Below are positions 16,936 to 29,667 of a DNA stretch of 64,000 nucleotides, piece after piece. Origin of the DNA: Dolosigranulum savutiense (lineage in GTDB: Bacteria; Bacillota; Bacilli; Lactobacillales; Carnobacteriaceae_A); contig NZ_CP142435.1 in the NCBI RefSeq assembly GCF_039830095.1, forward strand, positions 868,001 through 932,000. Direction: 5' to 3'. Within the stretch, counting starts at the first letter, position 1; the number at the start of each line of letters is the position of its first letter. Below the pieces are notes generated by a model. It did not search any database, was not told where the DNA came from, and saw only the letters and a list, made by a program, of their open reading frames with translations. Both the position numbers and the translations under genes were made by a program.

Positions 16936-17451
16936 TCAAAATGGTAAATCATCATCTGAGATATCGATATCATCATTATTGCTTGTATCGAATGGATCAT
17001 TGTCAAAATTATTATTTGAGTTGAAGCTATTCTGGTTCTGAGATTGATTGTTTCGGGACTGATTAAATGATTGGTTATTATTAAAACCACCATTACTGTA
17101 GTCATCATTTGATCGACGGTTTTCAGCAGTTGCTTTTGATTCTAACATTCTAAAGTTCTCAACCACAACTTCTGTCACATAAACTGTTCGACCTTCATTA
17201 TTTTCGTAACTGCGTGTTTGAATACGACCAGTTACACCAACTAATGAACCCTTGTTTGTGTAATTAGAAACAACTTCCGCTGTTCTTCTCCACGCAACAC
17301 AATTAATAAAATCAGCTTCGCGCTCACCCTGACTATTAGTAAACGGGCGATCAGCTGCGATTGTAAAAGATACGACGGCTGTTCCATTCCCAGTATATCT
17401 CAATTCAGGATCTCGCGTTAACCTACCTACTAGCGTAACATTATTAATCAA
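16936..17451 (-). CDS. ssb: Single-stranded DNA-binding protein
   Basis: This protein coats single-stranded DNA in replication, repair and recombination. The 171-residue chain has an N-terminal OB fold ([20 protein letters not shown], about 1-105). A disordered Asn/Gln/Ser-rich linker follows, then the acidic tip DISDDDLPF that docks partner proteins. The start is a TTG at 17451. It lies between rpsF and rpsR, with a parS site in the rpsF-ssb gap. Confidence 0.97.
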   Translation of the reverse strand: MINNVTLVGRLTRDPELRYTGNGTAVVSFTIAADRPFTNSQGEREADFINCVAWRRTAEVVSNYTNKGSLVGVTGRIQTRSYENNEGRTVYVTEVVVENFRMLESKATAENRRSNDDYSNGGFNNNQSFNQSRNNQSQNQNSFNSNNNFDNDPFDTSNNDDIDISDDDLPF

Positions 17452-17480
17452 TCTCTTAGCCCCTCTCTCAAAAACCTAAA

Positions 17481-17496
17481 TGTTTCACGTGAAACA
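17481..17496. promoter_or_regulatory. parS site (ParB/Spo0J binding), site 2
   Basis: This is a second perfect TGTTTCACGTGAAACA palindrome, in the 54-base gap between rpsF and ssb and about 3.5 kb from site 1. Being inside an operon, it must be tolerated as untranslated spacer. Confidence 0.92.
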
Positions 17497-17505
17497 ATCT
17501 ATTGA

Positions 17506-17805
17506 CTAATCTTCCAAACGAACAATCATATGACGCAAGATATCGTCATTAATACGAGCTAGGCGTTCAAACTCATCGATTGCTTCAGAGTTATCAGAAG
17601 TTAGATTTACTAAGTGGTAAATCCCCTCTCTGTACCCTTTAATTTCGTATGCAAAGCGACGTTTCGCCCAGTCTTTTGATTCAGTTACTTCTGCGCCACC
17701 GATAGATAAGACTTTGTCGAATTGTTCGACTAACTCTTTCTTACTGTCTTCACCTAAATCAGGACGAATAATGTATAGTACTTCATATTTTGCTGACTGA
17801 CTCAT
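17506..17805 (-). CDS. rpsF: 30S ribosomal protein S6
   Basis: This small-subunit ribosomal protein partners S18. It has 99 residues, with S6 motifs [34 protein letters not shown] and a C-terminal [13 protein letters not shown]. It is first in rpsF-ssb-rpsR, with GGAGGTGAC upstream. Its leader of about 90 bases could hold the S6:S18 autoregulatory RNA known in many bacteria, but I could not confirm the motif. Confidence 0.97.
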   Translation of the reverse strand: MSQSAKYEVLYIIRPDLGEDSKKELVEQFDKVLSIGGAEVTESKDWAKRRFAYEIKGYREGIYHLVNLTSDNSEAIDEFERLARINDDILRHMIVRLED

Positions 17806-17896
17806 TGACTGTCACCTCCTTATGGTCTTCTGGCCCTTGAAACTCTTTGTTCAAGAGCAAGGAGAGTAATTGATTAGATTATTACTCACTCTTGGT

Positions 17897-17925
17897 ATTA
17901 TAGCATAAGTGACTGATAAGTTCAA
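17897..17925 (-). promoter_or_regulatory. Promoter of rpsF-ssb-rpsR
   Basis: On the reverse strand, TTGAAC (17920-17925) and TATAAT (17897-17902) are spaced by 17 bases. The leader to the rpsF start is about 85 bases. Confidence 0.78.
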
Positions 17926-18121
17926 ATAAAACATTTCTTTATTTGGATATTTCAGCGTCTTACTGGCAAGAAAACCTCTCGATATATTTCATCTAAAAAC
18001 ATGGCAGTACATTAATAATATATTAATAATTAATTAATTTATTGCTATTTAAGTACTTTTTATGAAGAAATATGCTATACTGTTTTAATGGATATACTAT
18101 AAATTTATAGGAGTGGATAGA

Positions 18122-19459
18122 ATGAAAATTGTTATTGTTGGAACAAACCACGCTGGTATTGCTTGTGCAAACACATTGCTCAAACAATACAACGAACACG
18201 AAGTTGTGCTATTTGACCGTAATACGAACTTAAGCTACTTAGGTTGTGGAACAGCACTTGTTGTTGGAAGACAAGTTCAAGGTTTCGATGGCTTATTCTA
18301 TGAGCGAAAAGAAACACTAGAAGAAAAAGGAGCTCGCATTTCACTAGAAACAACAGTGACCCATGTTGACTTCGAACAAAAAATTGTCTACGCAAAAGAT
18401 ATCAATGGTAACGAATTAGAAGAAAGCTATGATAAATTAGTCTTAGCAACTGGTTCAAAACCTATTGCACCAAACTTGCCAGGTAATGACTTAGACGGTA
18501 TTCACTACTTAAAATTATACCAAGAAGGTAAAGCGGTCGATGTTGACTTAGATCGCGATGATGTACAAAATGTTGCAGTTATTGGTGCAGGATACATTGG
18601 TGTTGAGATCGCTGAAGCAGCTAAACGTCGCGGTAAAAATGTTCGTTTATTCGATGCAGCGGACACTTCATTATCTAACTATTACGACAAAAACTTTGCG
18701 ACAAAAATGGACAGTGTTTTACAAGACAACGGCATCGAAACACACTTCGAAGAGTTAGCAACTGGCTACGAAGGTGATGAAAATGGTCGCGTACGTAAAG
18801 TTACAACAACTAAAGGTGAATATGAAGCTGACTTAGTGGTTAATGCAATTGGTTTTATACCAAATAATGACTTAGGTAAAGACCACTTAGAGTTGTTTGG
18901 TAACGGTGCTTACTTAGTAGACTTACACCAACAAACAAGTGATCCTGACGTATATGCAATTGGAGACTGTGCGACACTTTACTCAAACGCATCTCAACAG
19001 ACAGAATACATTGCTCTTGCAAGTAATGCTGTTCGAAGCGGACTTGTCGCAGGTCATAACTTAGGTGGAACAGCTATTGAATCACGTGGTGTTCAAGGAT
19101 CAAACGGTATTTCAATCTTTGGCTACAACATGGTTTCAACTGGTTTATCTGTCAAGGCAGCAGAACGTCGTGGTTTAGAAGTCGAATATACTGACTACTC
19201 AGACTTGCAGCGTCCAGCCTTTATGGAAGAAAATGATGAAGTTCAAATTCGTATTGTCTACGAAAAAGAATCACGTCGTATCATTGGAGCACAAATGGCT
19301 TCTATGCATGACATGTCAATGGGGATTCACATGTTCTCATTAGCGATTGATCGTAAAGAAACAATTGATGAACTAGCGTTACTTGACTTGTTCTTCTTGC
19401 CACACTTTAACCAGCCATATAACTACATTACTTTAGCAGCCTTAACAGCTGACAAGTAA
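18122..19459 (+). CDS. nox: NADH oxidase (H2O-forming), FAD-dependent
   Basis: This flavoprotein reduces O2 with NADH, regenerating NAD+ under aerobic growth. Its 445 residues contain an FAD-binding site (VIVGTNHAGIACAN, residues 3-16), a redox cysteine at about 42 (LSYLGCGTAL), an NAD-binding fold (AVIGAGYIGVEIAEAA), a second FAD motif (VYAIGDCATL) and a C-terminal dimerisation domain. The single redox Cys is typical of Nox and CoA-disulfide reductase relatives. Nox is favoured by the GTNHAG start. The ATG at 18122 is preceded by TAGGAG. An extended -10 (TGCTATACT, 18073-18081) lies upstream. It is transcribed against the fork. Confidence 0.92.
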   Translation: MKIVIVGTNHAGIACANTLLKQYNEHEVVLFDRNTNLSYLGCGTALVVGRQVQGFDGLFYERKETLEEKGARISLETTVTHVDFEQKIVYAKDINGNELEESYDKLVLATGSKPIAPNLPGNDLDGIHYLKLYQEGKAVDVDLDRDDVQNVAVIGAGYIGVEIAEAAKRRGKNVRLFDAADTSLSNYYDKNFATKMDSVLQDNGIETHFEELATGYEGDENGRVRKVTTTKGEYEADLVVNAIGFIPNNDLGKDHLELFGNGAYLVDLHQQTSDPDVYAIGDCATLYSNASQQTEYIALASNAVRSGLVAGHNLGGTAIESRGVQGSNGISIFGYNMVSTGLSVKAAERRGLEVEYTDYSDLQRPAFMEENDEVQIRIVYEKESRRIIGAQMASMHDMSMGIHMFSLAIDRKETIDELALLDLFFLPHFNQPYNYITLAALTADK

Positions 19460-19488
19460 TTTTTAACAGTATTTGACAAGGTTTGACG

Positions 19489-19519
19489 ACAGGCTACTAT
19501 CTCAGTAGCCTGTTTTTTA
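19489..19519 (+). terminator. Terminator after nox
   Basis: ACAGGCTACT pairs with AGTAGCCTGT across a 5-base loop, followed by six Ts. Confidence 0.92.
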
Positions 19520-19680
19520 TTAATTTCATAGTATTTTTACGTCTAATTGCATCATGAATTCATTTACCCTTTTGACTATTTTTTGACAGTTTTTAATATT
19601 TTTGGACGATTTTGACACGATATTAGAGTGTAAATGAACTATAAATTAACTTAATTTATGACGTTTAGCTAAATTTACTT

Positions 19681-19686
19681 TATAAT
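19681..19686 (+). promoter_or_regulatory. -10 box of the purB promoter
   Basis: A perfect TATAAT lies 34 bases before the purB start, with ATGACG 17 bases upstream as a partial -35. The rest of the 260-base gap (19520-19680) holds repeated TTTTGAC words but no gene. Confidence 0.6.
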
Positions 19687-19719
19687 GGATTCACACTATG
19701 TAAAAAAGGAGTATATAAA

Positions 19720-21018
19720 ATGATTGATCGTTATACACGAAAAGAAATGGAACAACTTTGGTCTGAAAAAGCTAGGTTCGATGCTTTGTTAGAAGTTGAG
19801 ATTTTAGCTGCTGAAGCCTGGGCAGAACTTGGTGAAATACCAAAAGAAGATACCAAAAAATTACGAGAACATGCATCTTACGATATCAATCGTATTAAAG
19901 AAATCGAAGCGGAAACAAAACATGATATCGTTGCTTTCACTCGTGCCGTATCAGAAACACTTGGTGAAGAGAAAAAATGGGTTCACTACGGTTTGACTAG
20001 TACCGATGTTGTTGATACAGCTTATGGCTATCAATTAAAACAAGTTAACCAGCTACTGAAAAAAGACTTGACCCGGCTGATGGATGTCATTGCAAAAAAG
20101 GCGAAAGAACATAAATATACCGTACAAATGGGACGAACACACGGAGTTCACGCTGAACCAACTACATTCGGTTTAAAATTAGCGACTTGGTATGCTGAAA
20201 TGAAACGTAACTTAGTGCGATTTGAACAAGTTGCTGCTGGTATTGAAGCTGGTAAAATTTCTGGTGCTGTTGGAACATTTGCCAATACACCGCCAGAAGT
20301 TGAAGCCTATGTCTGTGAACACCTGGGATTGCGCGCGCAGGATATTTCCACTCAAGTACTACCTCGCGATCTTCATGCTGATTATATAACAACAATTGCT
20401 TTAATTGCGACAAGTATTGAGCGCTTTGCTGTTGAAATCAGAGGACTTCAAAAAACTGAGCAACGTGAAGTAGAAGAATATTTTGCAAAAGGACAGAAAG
20501 GCTCTAGCGCTATGCCGCATAAACGAAATCCAATTAGTTCAGAAAATGTAACTGGCATTGCCCGGGTGCTACGTGGTTACGCAAGTACTGCTTATGACAA
20601 TATTGTACTTTGGCATGAACGTGATATTTCTCATTCAAGTGCTGAGCGCATTATCTTACCTGATGCTACTACACTATTAGATTACCAACTGAATCGATTT
20701 ACTAATGTAGTGAAGCAACTAACCGTTTTTCCTGCCAACATGAAAAATAATATGGACACAACATTTGGCTTAATTTACTCACAGCGCGTCATGTTGCAGC
20801 TAATTGATAAAGGATTATCCCGTGAAGAAGCTTATGATCTTGTCCAACCCAAAACTGCACACGCTTGGGATGAGAAAAAAGACTTCCGATCATTACTTGA
20901 GTCTGATGACAAAATTACATCTGTCCTAACATCAAATGATCTAGATGATGCATTTGATTACAACTACCATATCAAACATGTTGACACGATTTTTGACAGA
21001 GTTGGACTAGGAGAATAA
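19720..21018 (+). CDS. purB: Adenylosuccinate lyase
   Basis: This enzyme catalyses two steps of purine synthesis: SAICAR to AICAR, and adenylosuccinate to AMP, releasing fumarate. It has 432 residues, normal for the short bacterial type. Motifs are [11 protein letters not shown], the catalytic His region [14 protein letters not shown] and the signature loop [20 protein letters not shown] with its catalytic serine. AAGGAG precedes the ATG. The gene stands alone and ends at a strong hairpin shared with the converging TraX-family gene. Confidence 0.97.
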   Translation: MIDRYTRKEMEQLWSEKARFDALLEVEILAAEAWAELGEIPKEDTKKLREHASYDINRIKEIEAETKHDIVAFTRAVSETLGEEKKWVHYGLTSTDVVDTAYGYQLKQVNQLLKKDLTRLMDVIAKKAKEHKYTVQMGRTHGVHAEPTTFGLKLATWYAEMKRNLVRFEQVAAGIEAGKISGAVGTFANTPPEVEAYVCEHLGLRAQDISTQVLPRDLHADYITTIALIATSIERFAVEIRGLQKTEQREVEEYFAKGQKGSSAMPHKRNPISSENVTGIARVLRGYASTAYDNIVLWHERDISHSSAERIILPDATTLLDYQLNRFTNVVKQLTVFPANMKNNMDTTFGLIYSQRVMLQLIDKGLSREEAYDLVQPKTAHAWDEKKDFRSLLESDDKITSVLTSNDLDDAFDYNYHIKHVDTIFDRVGLGE

Positions 21019-21022
21019 AAAT

Positions 21023-21069
21023 AAAGCCCGGCTACTCTCAGTTATAATAGCTGAGAGTAATCGGGCTTT
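21023..21069. terminator. Bidirectional terminator between purB and the TraX-family gene
   Basis: AAAGCCCG plus CTACTCTCAG pairs with CTGAGAGTA plus CGGGCTTT, giving a stem of about 18 bp. The T-rich tract is better on the reverse strand (TTTATTTTTATT). Confidence 0.82.
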
Positions 21070-21106
21070 GAAACTTTGTCAATAATTTAGACAGAATTTG
21101 ACTCTA

Positions 21107-21844
21107 TTAAATATTTAAATAAAAGCGAAGTAAGCCTAAAATAAATAGATGGACTGGATAAAACCAATAATTAACCCATTTATATTGTTTACCACGTTCA
21201 CCATTGTACATCAAGGTTAAACCAAAACCTAAAAGTGACCAAATTTCTTTAATAATAGCTAAGTAGCCAAAGAAGCCAGCTAATATTGGACGATTGTAGA
21301 ATAGATAGAAGGCATATGGAATTAAAATACCGTGATATTCATAATCAAATCCACCAAGCATCGCAATTAATGATGATATGATAAGCAAGATGATGGAGGC
21401 AAGATACCAAACAGCTGGATGGATATTAGATAATTTCTTCTTCAAACTATCAATTGCCCAAAGTGTAGCCAAAGCTAGGGATAAAGTAAATAATACATTG
21501 AAATCATGCGTAAAAAAGAAACGGCGATTAGCAAACATATCAAATGGCACTTCTGAAATAAGCGCAAATACCATCAACGAACCTAAATAACGTGCTCTCG
21601 AACGAGTTTTAAAAAATCCTTCGACAATTAAAAAGGCAAAAATAGGAAAAGCGACTCGTCCTAATACATCAAAAATGGTACTGAGCGTTGCTAACCAACC
21701 TTCTCCATCTAAATACGGACCGACAATCGCCTTATTCGTATGGTCAATTAGCATCGATACAAAAGCAATGTATTTTAATTGTGCACCATCAAATATCCTA
21801 ATCTTTTCTAGTCGTTTATCTTCAAATCGTTTAGTGGTGTCCAT
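21107..21844 (-). CDS. TraX-family membrane protein
   Basis: This integral membrane protein of 245 residues has about seven hydrophobic helices. The family motif LKYIAFVSMLIDHTNKA lies near residue 23, followed by FPIFAFLIVEGF and the C-terminal NYWFYPVHLFILGLLR. TraX is known as an F-pilin acetylase, but chromosomal Firmicute members are uncharacterised and probably acylate other substrates. GAGGAG precedes the ATG. It is monocistronic between two terminators. Confidence 0.85.
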   Translation of the reverse strand: MDTTKRFEDKRLEKIRIFDGAQLKYIAFVSMLIDHTNKAIVGPYLDGEGWLATLSTIFDVLGRVAFPIFAFLIVEGFFKTRSRARYLGSLMVFALISEVPFDMFANRRFFFTHDFNVLFTLSLALATLWAIDSLKKKLSNIHPAVWYLASIILLIISSLIAMLGGFDYEYHGILIPYAFYLFYNRPILAGFFGYLAIIKEIWSLLGFGLTLMYNGERGKQYKWVNYWFYPVHLFILGLLRFYLNI

Positions 21845-21928
21845 CTTTCTCCTCTTTCTACTAGTGTAATATAATGATTTTTATCATCATATCAAAATTT
21901 AAGCTAAATTACCATATTTTTTGATAAA

Positions 21929-21976
21929 AAATAATGGTAACCCGAGTATTTTACTTGAGTTACCATTATTTTATAC
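21929..21976. terminator. Terminator after gyrA (symmetrical)
   Basis: ATAATGGTAACCCGAG pairs with CTTGAGTTACCATTAT (21931-21969, one G-T wobble), with T-rich flanks on both strands. It ends yaaA-recF-gyrB-gyrA. Confidence 0.88.
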
Positions 21977-21982
21977 GATCAG

Positions 21983-24649
21983 CTATTCATCAAGGTCTTT
22001 ATCTATATCATCAGTCGCTCGATCAATTAATTCGTCCAATTTTGACCCATTATCACTCGATTTATTGGACTCATTTGACAATTCATTGCTTATATTAAGC
22101 GATTCGTACTCATTATCCTGTCCATCATCTATCAAATTTTCACCATTATTTTTGGCAGGTTTTGACGATTTTGATAATGACTGATTGTCTAATGCCTCAT
22201 CTGTTTCATCCTCATCATCGCTAAAATTAATTTTAGCAACAGTAGCTACCCGACTTTCATCCTCTAGACGCATTAAACGTACTCCTTGCGTTGAGCGAGA
22301 TGTTTGTGAAATATCTTGCGCATCGAATCGAATCATAATCCCTTGATCTGTTACCATCATAATATCTTCCGTGCCATCCACTGTTTTCAGTGCAACTAAT
22401 GGACCATTTTTATCCGTGATATTCAAGGTAATCACACCTTTACCACCACGATTACGAATCGCATACTCGGTGGCTGCCGTTCGTTTCCCATATCCATTCT
22501 CAGATACCACAAATACATCTTGGTCTGAATTCAGGATTTCCATCCCAATAACATAGTCCTCATCTTCTAAGCGAATACCACGAACACCGGTAGCAGTACG
22601 GCCCATACTGCGAACATCTGTCTCCGAGAAGTGAACGGCGTAACCGCCATGAGTTCCCATCACAATCGATTGGGTCCCATTTGTGACAACAACATTGACT
22701 AATTCATCATCTTCTTTTAGATTGATCGCGATTAATCCCGACGTCCGAATATTCTCGAATTCACTGAGTGCTGTTCGCTTCACTGTTCCTTGACGAGTAG
22801 CGAAGAACAATTGACGATCGGTTGCTTCATGATCAGTCATTGAAATCATGGTTTGAATTTTTTCATCTTTATCGATATTTAAGAAATTCAGTGCGGGAAT
22901 TCCTTTTGCATTGCGACCATACTCCGGAACTTCATAGCCTTTTGCTTGGTAAACTTTTCCTTTATTGGTAAAGAATAGCAAGAAATCATGAGTTGAGCAA
23001 ATACGTAATTGCTCGACAAAATCATCATCATTTGTACTCATACCCTTCACTCCACGACCACCGCGATTTTGTGACTTGAATTCTGAAACCGGCATGCGTT
23101 TCATATAGCCACCGTGAGATAACGTTACCGCAATTTTTTCTTCTTCAATTAAGTCTTCATCTTCAATACTTAACTCTTCACCAACTAGCAGTTCAGTCCG
23201 ACGCTCATCCCCATGTTTTTTCGCAATTTCGGCCATTTCTTCCTTAATAATTTGGTTAATGCGCGCGGGACTGGCAAGAATAGCTTTTAATTCCGCAATT
23301 TTTTCTAATAGGCCACTGTATTCTTCTTCAATCTTGTCACGTTCTAAACCGGTTAAACGGACCATTCGCATATCTAAAATCGCCTGAGCTTGTCGATCAC
23401 TTAAGCTGAATTGTTCAATCAAGCCTTTTTTGGCGACATCAGCTGTCTCTGATTGACGAATTAAGGTAATAATAGCATCAATATGGTCTAAAGCAACGCG
23501 TAATCCTTCTAAAATATGAGCCCGTGCTTCTGCTTTATTTTTATCAAATTCAGTCCGACGCCGAATAACTTCTTGTTGGTGCTGCAGATAATGTTCTAAT
23601 ATATCACGTAAGCCAAATGTTTTCGGTATTCCCCCTGCAATCGCTAGCATATTAAAGCCGAATGACGTCTGCATCTGAGTTAGCTTATACAAGTTATTTA
23701 ATACGACAGCGGCTGACGTGTCACGACGAATATCAATAACAATTCGTAATCCATCACGATCAGATTCATCATTCAAATCAGTAATTCCTTCAATCCGCTT
23801 ATCACGTGCTAATTCAGCTATTTTTTCGATTAATTTAGCTTTATTCACCATATAAGGAATTTCATCAACGATAATGCGCTCTTTCCCATTCTTCTGAACA
23901 TCGATGCGCGCTTTAGCTCGAATTTTAATGGAGCCACGACCGGTCTCGTAAGCCCGACGAATCCCTGACATACCAATGACACTAGCCCCAGTTGGGAAAT
24001 CTGGTCCTGGCAAAACTTCCATCAATTCGGCTACAGTTGCATCAGGATTATCCATCAAAAGAGCACATGCATCAATGACTTCATTCAAGTTATGTGGCGG
24101 AATATTCGTTGCCATTCCGACTGCAATGCCCGATGCTCCATTGACAAGTAAGTTTGGGAATCGGGCAGGCAATACATCAGGTTCTTGTTCATTCCCATCG
24201 TAGTTATCATGATAATCGATCGTATCTTTATTAATATCCCGCAGTAATTCCGTAGCAATTTTGCTCATTCTAGCTTCAGTATACCGCATGGCTGCTGCAC
24301 CATCACCGTCAATTGAACCGAAGTTACCATGCCCATCAACAAGAGGGGTACGATAACTAAAGTCTTGTGCCATACGCACCATCGAGTCATAAATGGCACT
24401 ATCGCCGTGAGGGTGGTATTTCCCCATTACATCCCCAATAATACGGGCAGACTTTTTATGCGCTTTATCTGGAGTCACGCCTAACTCATTCATCCCATAG
24501 AGAATACGCCGGTGTACCGGCTTTAAGCCATCTCGAACATCCGGCAGAGCTCGAGACACTATCACACTCATCGCATAATCTAAGAATGAATTTTTCATTT
24601 CTTTTGACAATTTCACCGGCTGTAATCTACTATCTGGTTGATTCACCAA
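21983..24649 (-). CDS. gyrA: DNA gyrase subunit A
   Basis: This is the DNA-cleaving subunit of gyrase, which introduces negative supercoils. Its 888 residues contain a winged-helix/tower region with catalytic Tyr123 (AMRYTEARM) and a quinolone-contact region [12 protein letters not shown] (Ser84 and Asp88, the unmutated state). A C-terminal beta-pinwheel includes the GyrA box [10 protein letters not shown]. The last 75 or so residues form an unusually long acidic, Asn/Ser-rich tail that most orthologues lack. The start is a TTG or GTG at 24649/24646 behind GGAGGAG. It is co-transcribed with gyrB. Confidence 0.97.
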   Translation of the reverse strand: MVNQPDSRLQPVKLSKEMKNSFLDYAMSVIVSRALPDVRDGLKPVHRRILYGMNELGVTPDKAHKKSARIIGDVMGKYHPHGDSAIYDSMVRMAQDFSYRTPLVDGHGNFGSIDGDGAAAMRYTEARMSKIATELLRDINKDTIDYHDNYDGNEQEPDVLPARFPNLLVNGASGIAVGMATNIPPHNLNEVIDACALLMDNPDATVAELMEVLPGPDFPTGASVIGMSGIRRAYETGRGSIKIRAKARIDVQKNGKERIIVDEIPYMVNKAKLIEKIAELARDKRIEGITDLNDESDRDGLRIVIDIRRDTSAAVVLNNLYKLTQMQTSFGFNMLAIAGGIPKTFGLRDILEHYLQHQQEVIRRRTEFDKNKAEARAHILEGLRVALDHIDAIITLIRQSETADVAKKGLIEQFSLSDRQAQAILDMRMVRLTGLERDKIEEEYSGLLEKIAELKAILASPARINQIIKEEMAEIAKKHGDERRTELLVGEELSIEDEDLIEEEKIAVTLSHGGYMKRMPVSEFKSQNRGGRGVKGMSTNDDDFVEQLRICSTHDFLLFFTNKGKVYQAKGYEVPEYGRNAKGIPALNFLNIDKDEKIQTMISMTDHEATDRQLFFATRQGTVKRTALSEFENIRTSGLIAINLKEDDELVNVVVTNGTQSIVMGTHGGYAVHFSETDVRSMGRTATGVRGIRLEDEDYVIGMEILNSDQDVFVVSENGYGKRTAATEYAIRNRGGKGVITLNITDKNGPLVALKTVDGTEDIMMVTDQGIMIRFDAQDISQTSRSTQGVRLMRLEDESRVATVAKINFSDDEDETDEALDNQSLSKSSKPAKNNGENLIDDGQDNEYESLNISNELSNESNKSSDNGSKLDELIDRATDDIDKDLDE

Positions 24650-24739
24650 GGACTACTCCTCCTTCAATTTCTATCCTTGTCTTAGAGAATATTCCTCTGT
24701 TAAGCAGCCATATTCTCATGTTGCTGTGTTAAATAATCT

Positions 24740-27834
<3,095 letters not shown>

Positions 27835-27836
27835 AA

Positions 27837-28073
27837 TTATTCAGCTGCGCCATCCGCATCAATTACAAAAGATAAGTCTAAAGAGGGGATGTCAATTACG
27901 TCACCATGATATAATTTTTTTCCGCGACGTTGTTCAATTTCGCCATTATATAGCACTTCAATATCAGCTAGGAACAATTTTGCTTCGCCCCCGCTGCCGA
28001 TAATATTAATATATTTTAAAAACTGAGCTAATGTAATATACTGATCATCAATTTGGACTGTTTCAGGTGTCAT
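27837..28073 (-). CDS. yaaA: S4-domain RNA-binding protein YaaA
   Basis: This small protein of 78 residues consists of one S4 RNA-binding fold (TLAQFLKYINIIGSGGEAKLFL ... LYNGEIEQRRGKKLYHGDVI). It is conserved between dnaN and recF in Firmicutes; a role near the ribosome or in replication control is suggested but not established. It leads the recF-gyr operon, with an extended -10 promoter at 28130. Confidence 0.93.
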   Translation of the reverse strand: MTPETVQIDDQYITLAQFLKYINIIGSGGEAKLFLADIEVLYNGEIEQRRGKKLYHGDVIDIPSLDLSFVIDADGAAE

Positions 28074-28129
28074 ATAGTCACTCCTATTTTACTCATTATG
28101 TATTTCATCAATTTACCGCCTACCCTACC

Positions 28130-28138
28130 ATTATAGCA
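28130..28138 (-). promoter_or_regulatory. Extended -10 promoter of yaaA-recF-gyrBA
   Basis: TGCTATAAT on the reverse strand (TATAAT at 28130-28135) is an extended -10 element. No good -35 box is visible. It is downstream of the dnaN terminator, so the gyrase operon can be transcribed independently of dnaA-dnaN. Confidence 0.6.
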
Positions 28139-28233
28139 GAAATAGCCTATAAAATCTAATCTTAATAAACGTCAGAGCGGTTTTAAGGTGTTTTTGAACC
28201 TCTCCCATTACTTTTATCAAAAATGGCTTAAAA

Positions 28234-28277
28234 CAAAAAATAAGCGAGCTACTGAGAATGTAGCTCACTTATTTTTA
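28234..28277 (-). terminator. Terminator after dnaN
   Basis: AAATAAGTGAGCTAC pairs with GTAGCTCGCTTATTT on the reverse strand across 7 bases, followed by a T run. Confidence 0.88.
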
Positions 28278-28289
28278 CTCAGTTTTTAA

Positions 28290-29426
28290 TTAAGAAGTAC
28301 GAATAGGCGTAATCAGTTGGATAAAGTCCTTATTCTCATCATTAGGAACTAAAACAAAGGGTTGTAACGTTGAAAGAAGTTTCATCGTTACTTCTCCTAC
28401 GCCAAAAGCGTTAAGCGCTTGTTTGAGATAATCTGGGTTGAAAGAAATATCAATCGGCTCACCTGTAAAGGAATCAAATTCCACGATTTCTTCGACGTGA
28501 CCAATTTCAGGGGATTGGCCAGTAATCATTAACTGGTCAGCGGTAGCAGATAATTTAACTACATTATTCTTTCCTTGATGACTTAAAAGTGATGCTCGCT
28601 CAACCGCTCCTAATAAAGTTTGTACGTCTAAAACAATATCAGTATTGGACTTTTCTGGAATTAAGCGATCAGTTGCTGGATAATTCCCTTCTAACAAACG
28701 AGAATAGAAGTACGTATCTTTCACATTAAATAAAATTTGGTTATCCACAATGGCTAATTTTACATGACTGGTATTTTCATCTAGTAATTTTGATAATTCC
28801 GTCAAACTTTTACCTGGAATAACAATATTGAAGGCTTCCTCATGGTCTCCTTCAAGAGGAATAACACGTTGACTTAATCGATGACTATCGGTTGCAACAG
28901 CTTTTAAGGTATCATCTTTAAATGATAAGTTAACACCTGTTAGAATGGGACGACTTTCATGATTAGATACAGCAATAACCGTTTGGCGAATAATATTTTT
29001 AAGCAAAACAGTTGGCAGTAAGAAGGCCTGATCTAAGTTAATATCCGGTAATTTAGGATATTTAGAAGGCTCGATACCATTAATTGAAAACGAAGAGGAC
29101 GCTGATGTAATTTGAGCTTGGTTTCGTTCATCTAGTTCAACAGTAAAGTGGGTATCTGGTAATTTACCAACGATATTACTAAAAAGATGGGCCGGCTGCA
29201 ACACGATGGCTCCTGTTTCTTCAATCGTTAAATCAACAGATTGATCATCACGGGCAATAAATGTTTCAATAGAAATATCTGAATTACTTCCCGTGAGTTG
29301 AATACCATCTTGAGCAACAACGAGTTTAATTCCCGTTAAGATAGGAATAGTTGCTTTAGTAGAAATAGCTAATTGAACATCTTTTAATTTATTTAAAAAG
29401 GCAGTACGTTTTACAGTAAATTTCAC
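28290..29426 (-). CDS. dnaN: DNA polymerase III sliding clamp (beta subunit)
   Basis: This protein forms the ring clamp that tethers the replicative polymerase to DNA. The 378-residue protein has three repeated clamp domains, beginning VKFTVKRTAFLNKLKDVQ. The C-terminal motif LVPNDENKDFIQLITPIR is typical. The start is the GTG at 29426, with AAAGGAG 8 bases upstream; an in-frame ATG 12 codons earlier would include that site and lacks its own. It is the second gene of the origin-proximal dnaA-dnaN pair, separated by a DnaA-box cluster. Confidence 0.96.
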   Translation of the reverse strand: MKFTVKRTAFLNKLKDVQLAISTKATIPILTGIKLVVAQDGIQLTGSNSDISIETFIARDDQSVDLTIEETGAIVLQPAHLFSNIVGKLPDTHFTVELDERNQAQITSASSSFSINGIEPSKYPKLPDINLDQAFLLPTVLLKNIIRQTVIAVSNHESRPILTGVNLSFKDDTLKAVATDSHRLSQRVIPLEGDHEEAFNIVIPGKSLTELSKLLDENTSHVKLAIVDNQILFNVKDTYFYSRLLEGNYPATDRLIPEKSNTDIVLDVQTLLGAVERASLLSHQGKNNVVKLSATADQLMITGQSPEIGHVEEIVEFDSFTGEPIDISFNPDYLKQALNAFGVGEVTMKLLSTLQPFVLVPNDENKDFIQLITPIRTS

Positions 29427-29569
29427 AATTGATTCTCCTTTGATTAAGTCATAATAAGTCATGTTGTTTTATAGTATATCATAAGTCGCGTTGATATGAG
29501 AGAGCATGGGCAGGCTTATTTATTATATTTAATTAAATAGATAGTAATAGTAGTAGGGCCTGTTAATAC

Positions 29570-29662
29570 TGTGGAAAACTAAAGTGTCGTCGGTCCTAAT
29601 GGGTTATCCACTTGTGGAAAACTTGTGTGCTAATGTGTGCGCAATTGATTAACTTATCCACA
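29570..29662. other. DnaA-box cluster between dnaA and dnaN (downstream origin part)
   Basis: DnaA-box-like 9-mers: TGTGGAAAA (29570), TTATCCACT (29604) and the perfect TTATCCACA (29654). With the cluster upstream of dnaA this gives the two-part origin layout known from Bacillus. Roles in initiation are inferred. Confidence 0.75.
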
Positions 29663-29667
29663 ACACG

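Noticed and set aside
17806-17896. S6:S18-binding autoregulatory RNA in the rpsF leader
   Set aside because: The leader length fits, but I could not match the conserved structure by eye, so it is mentioned under rpsF and not listed.
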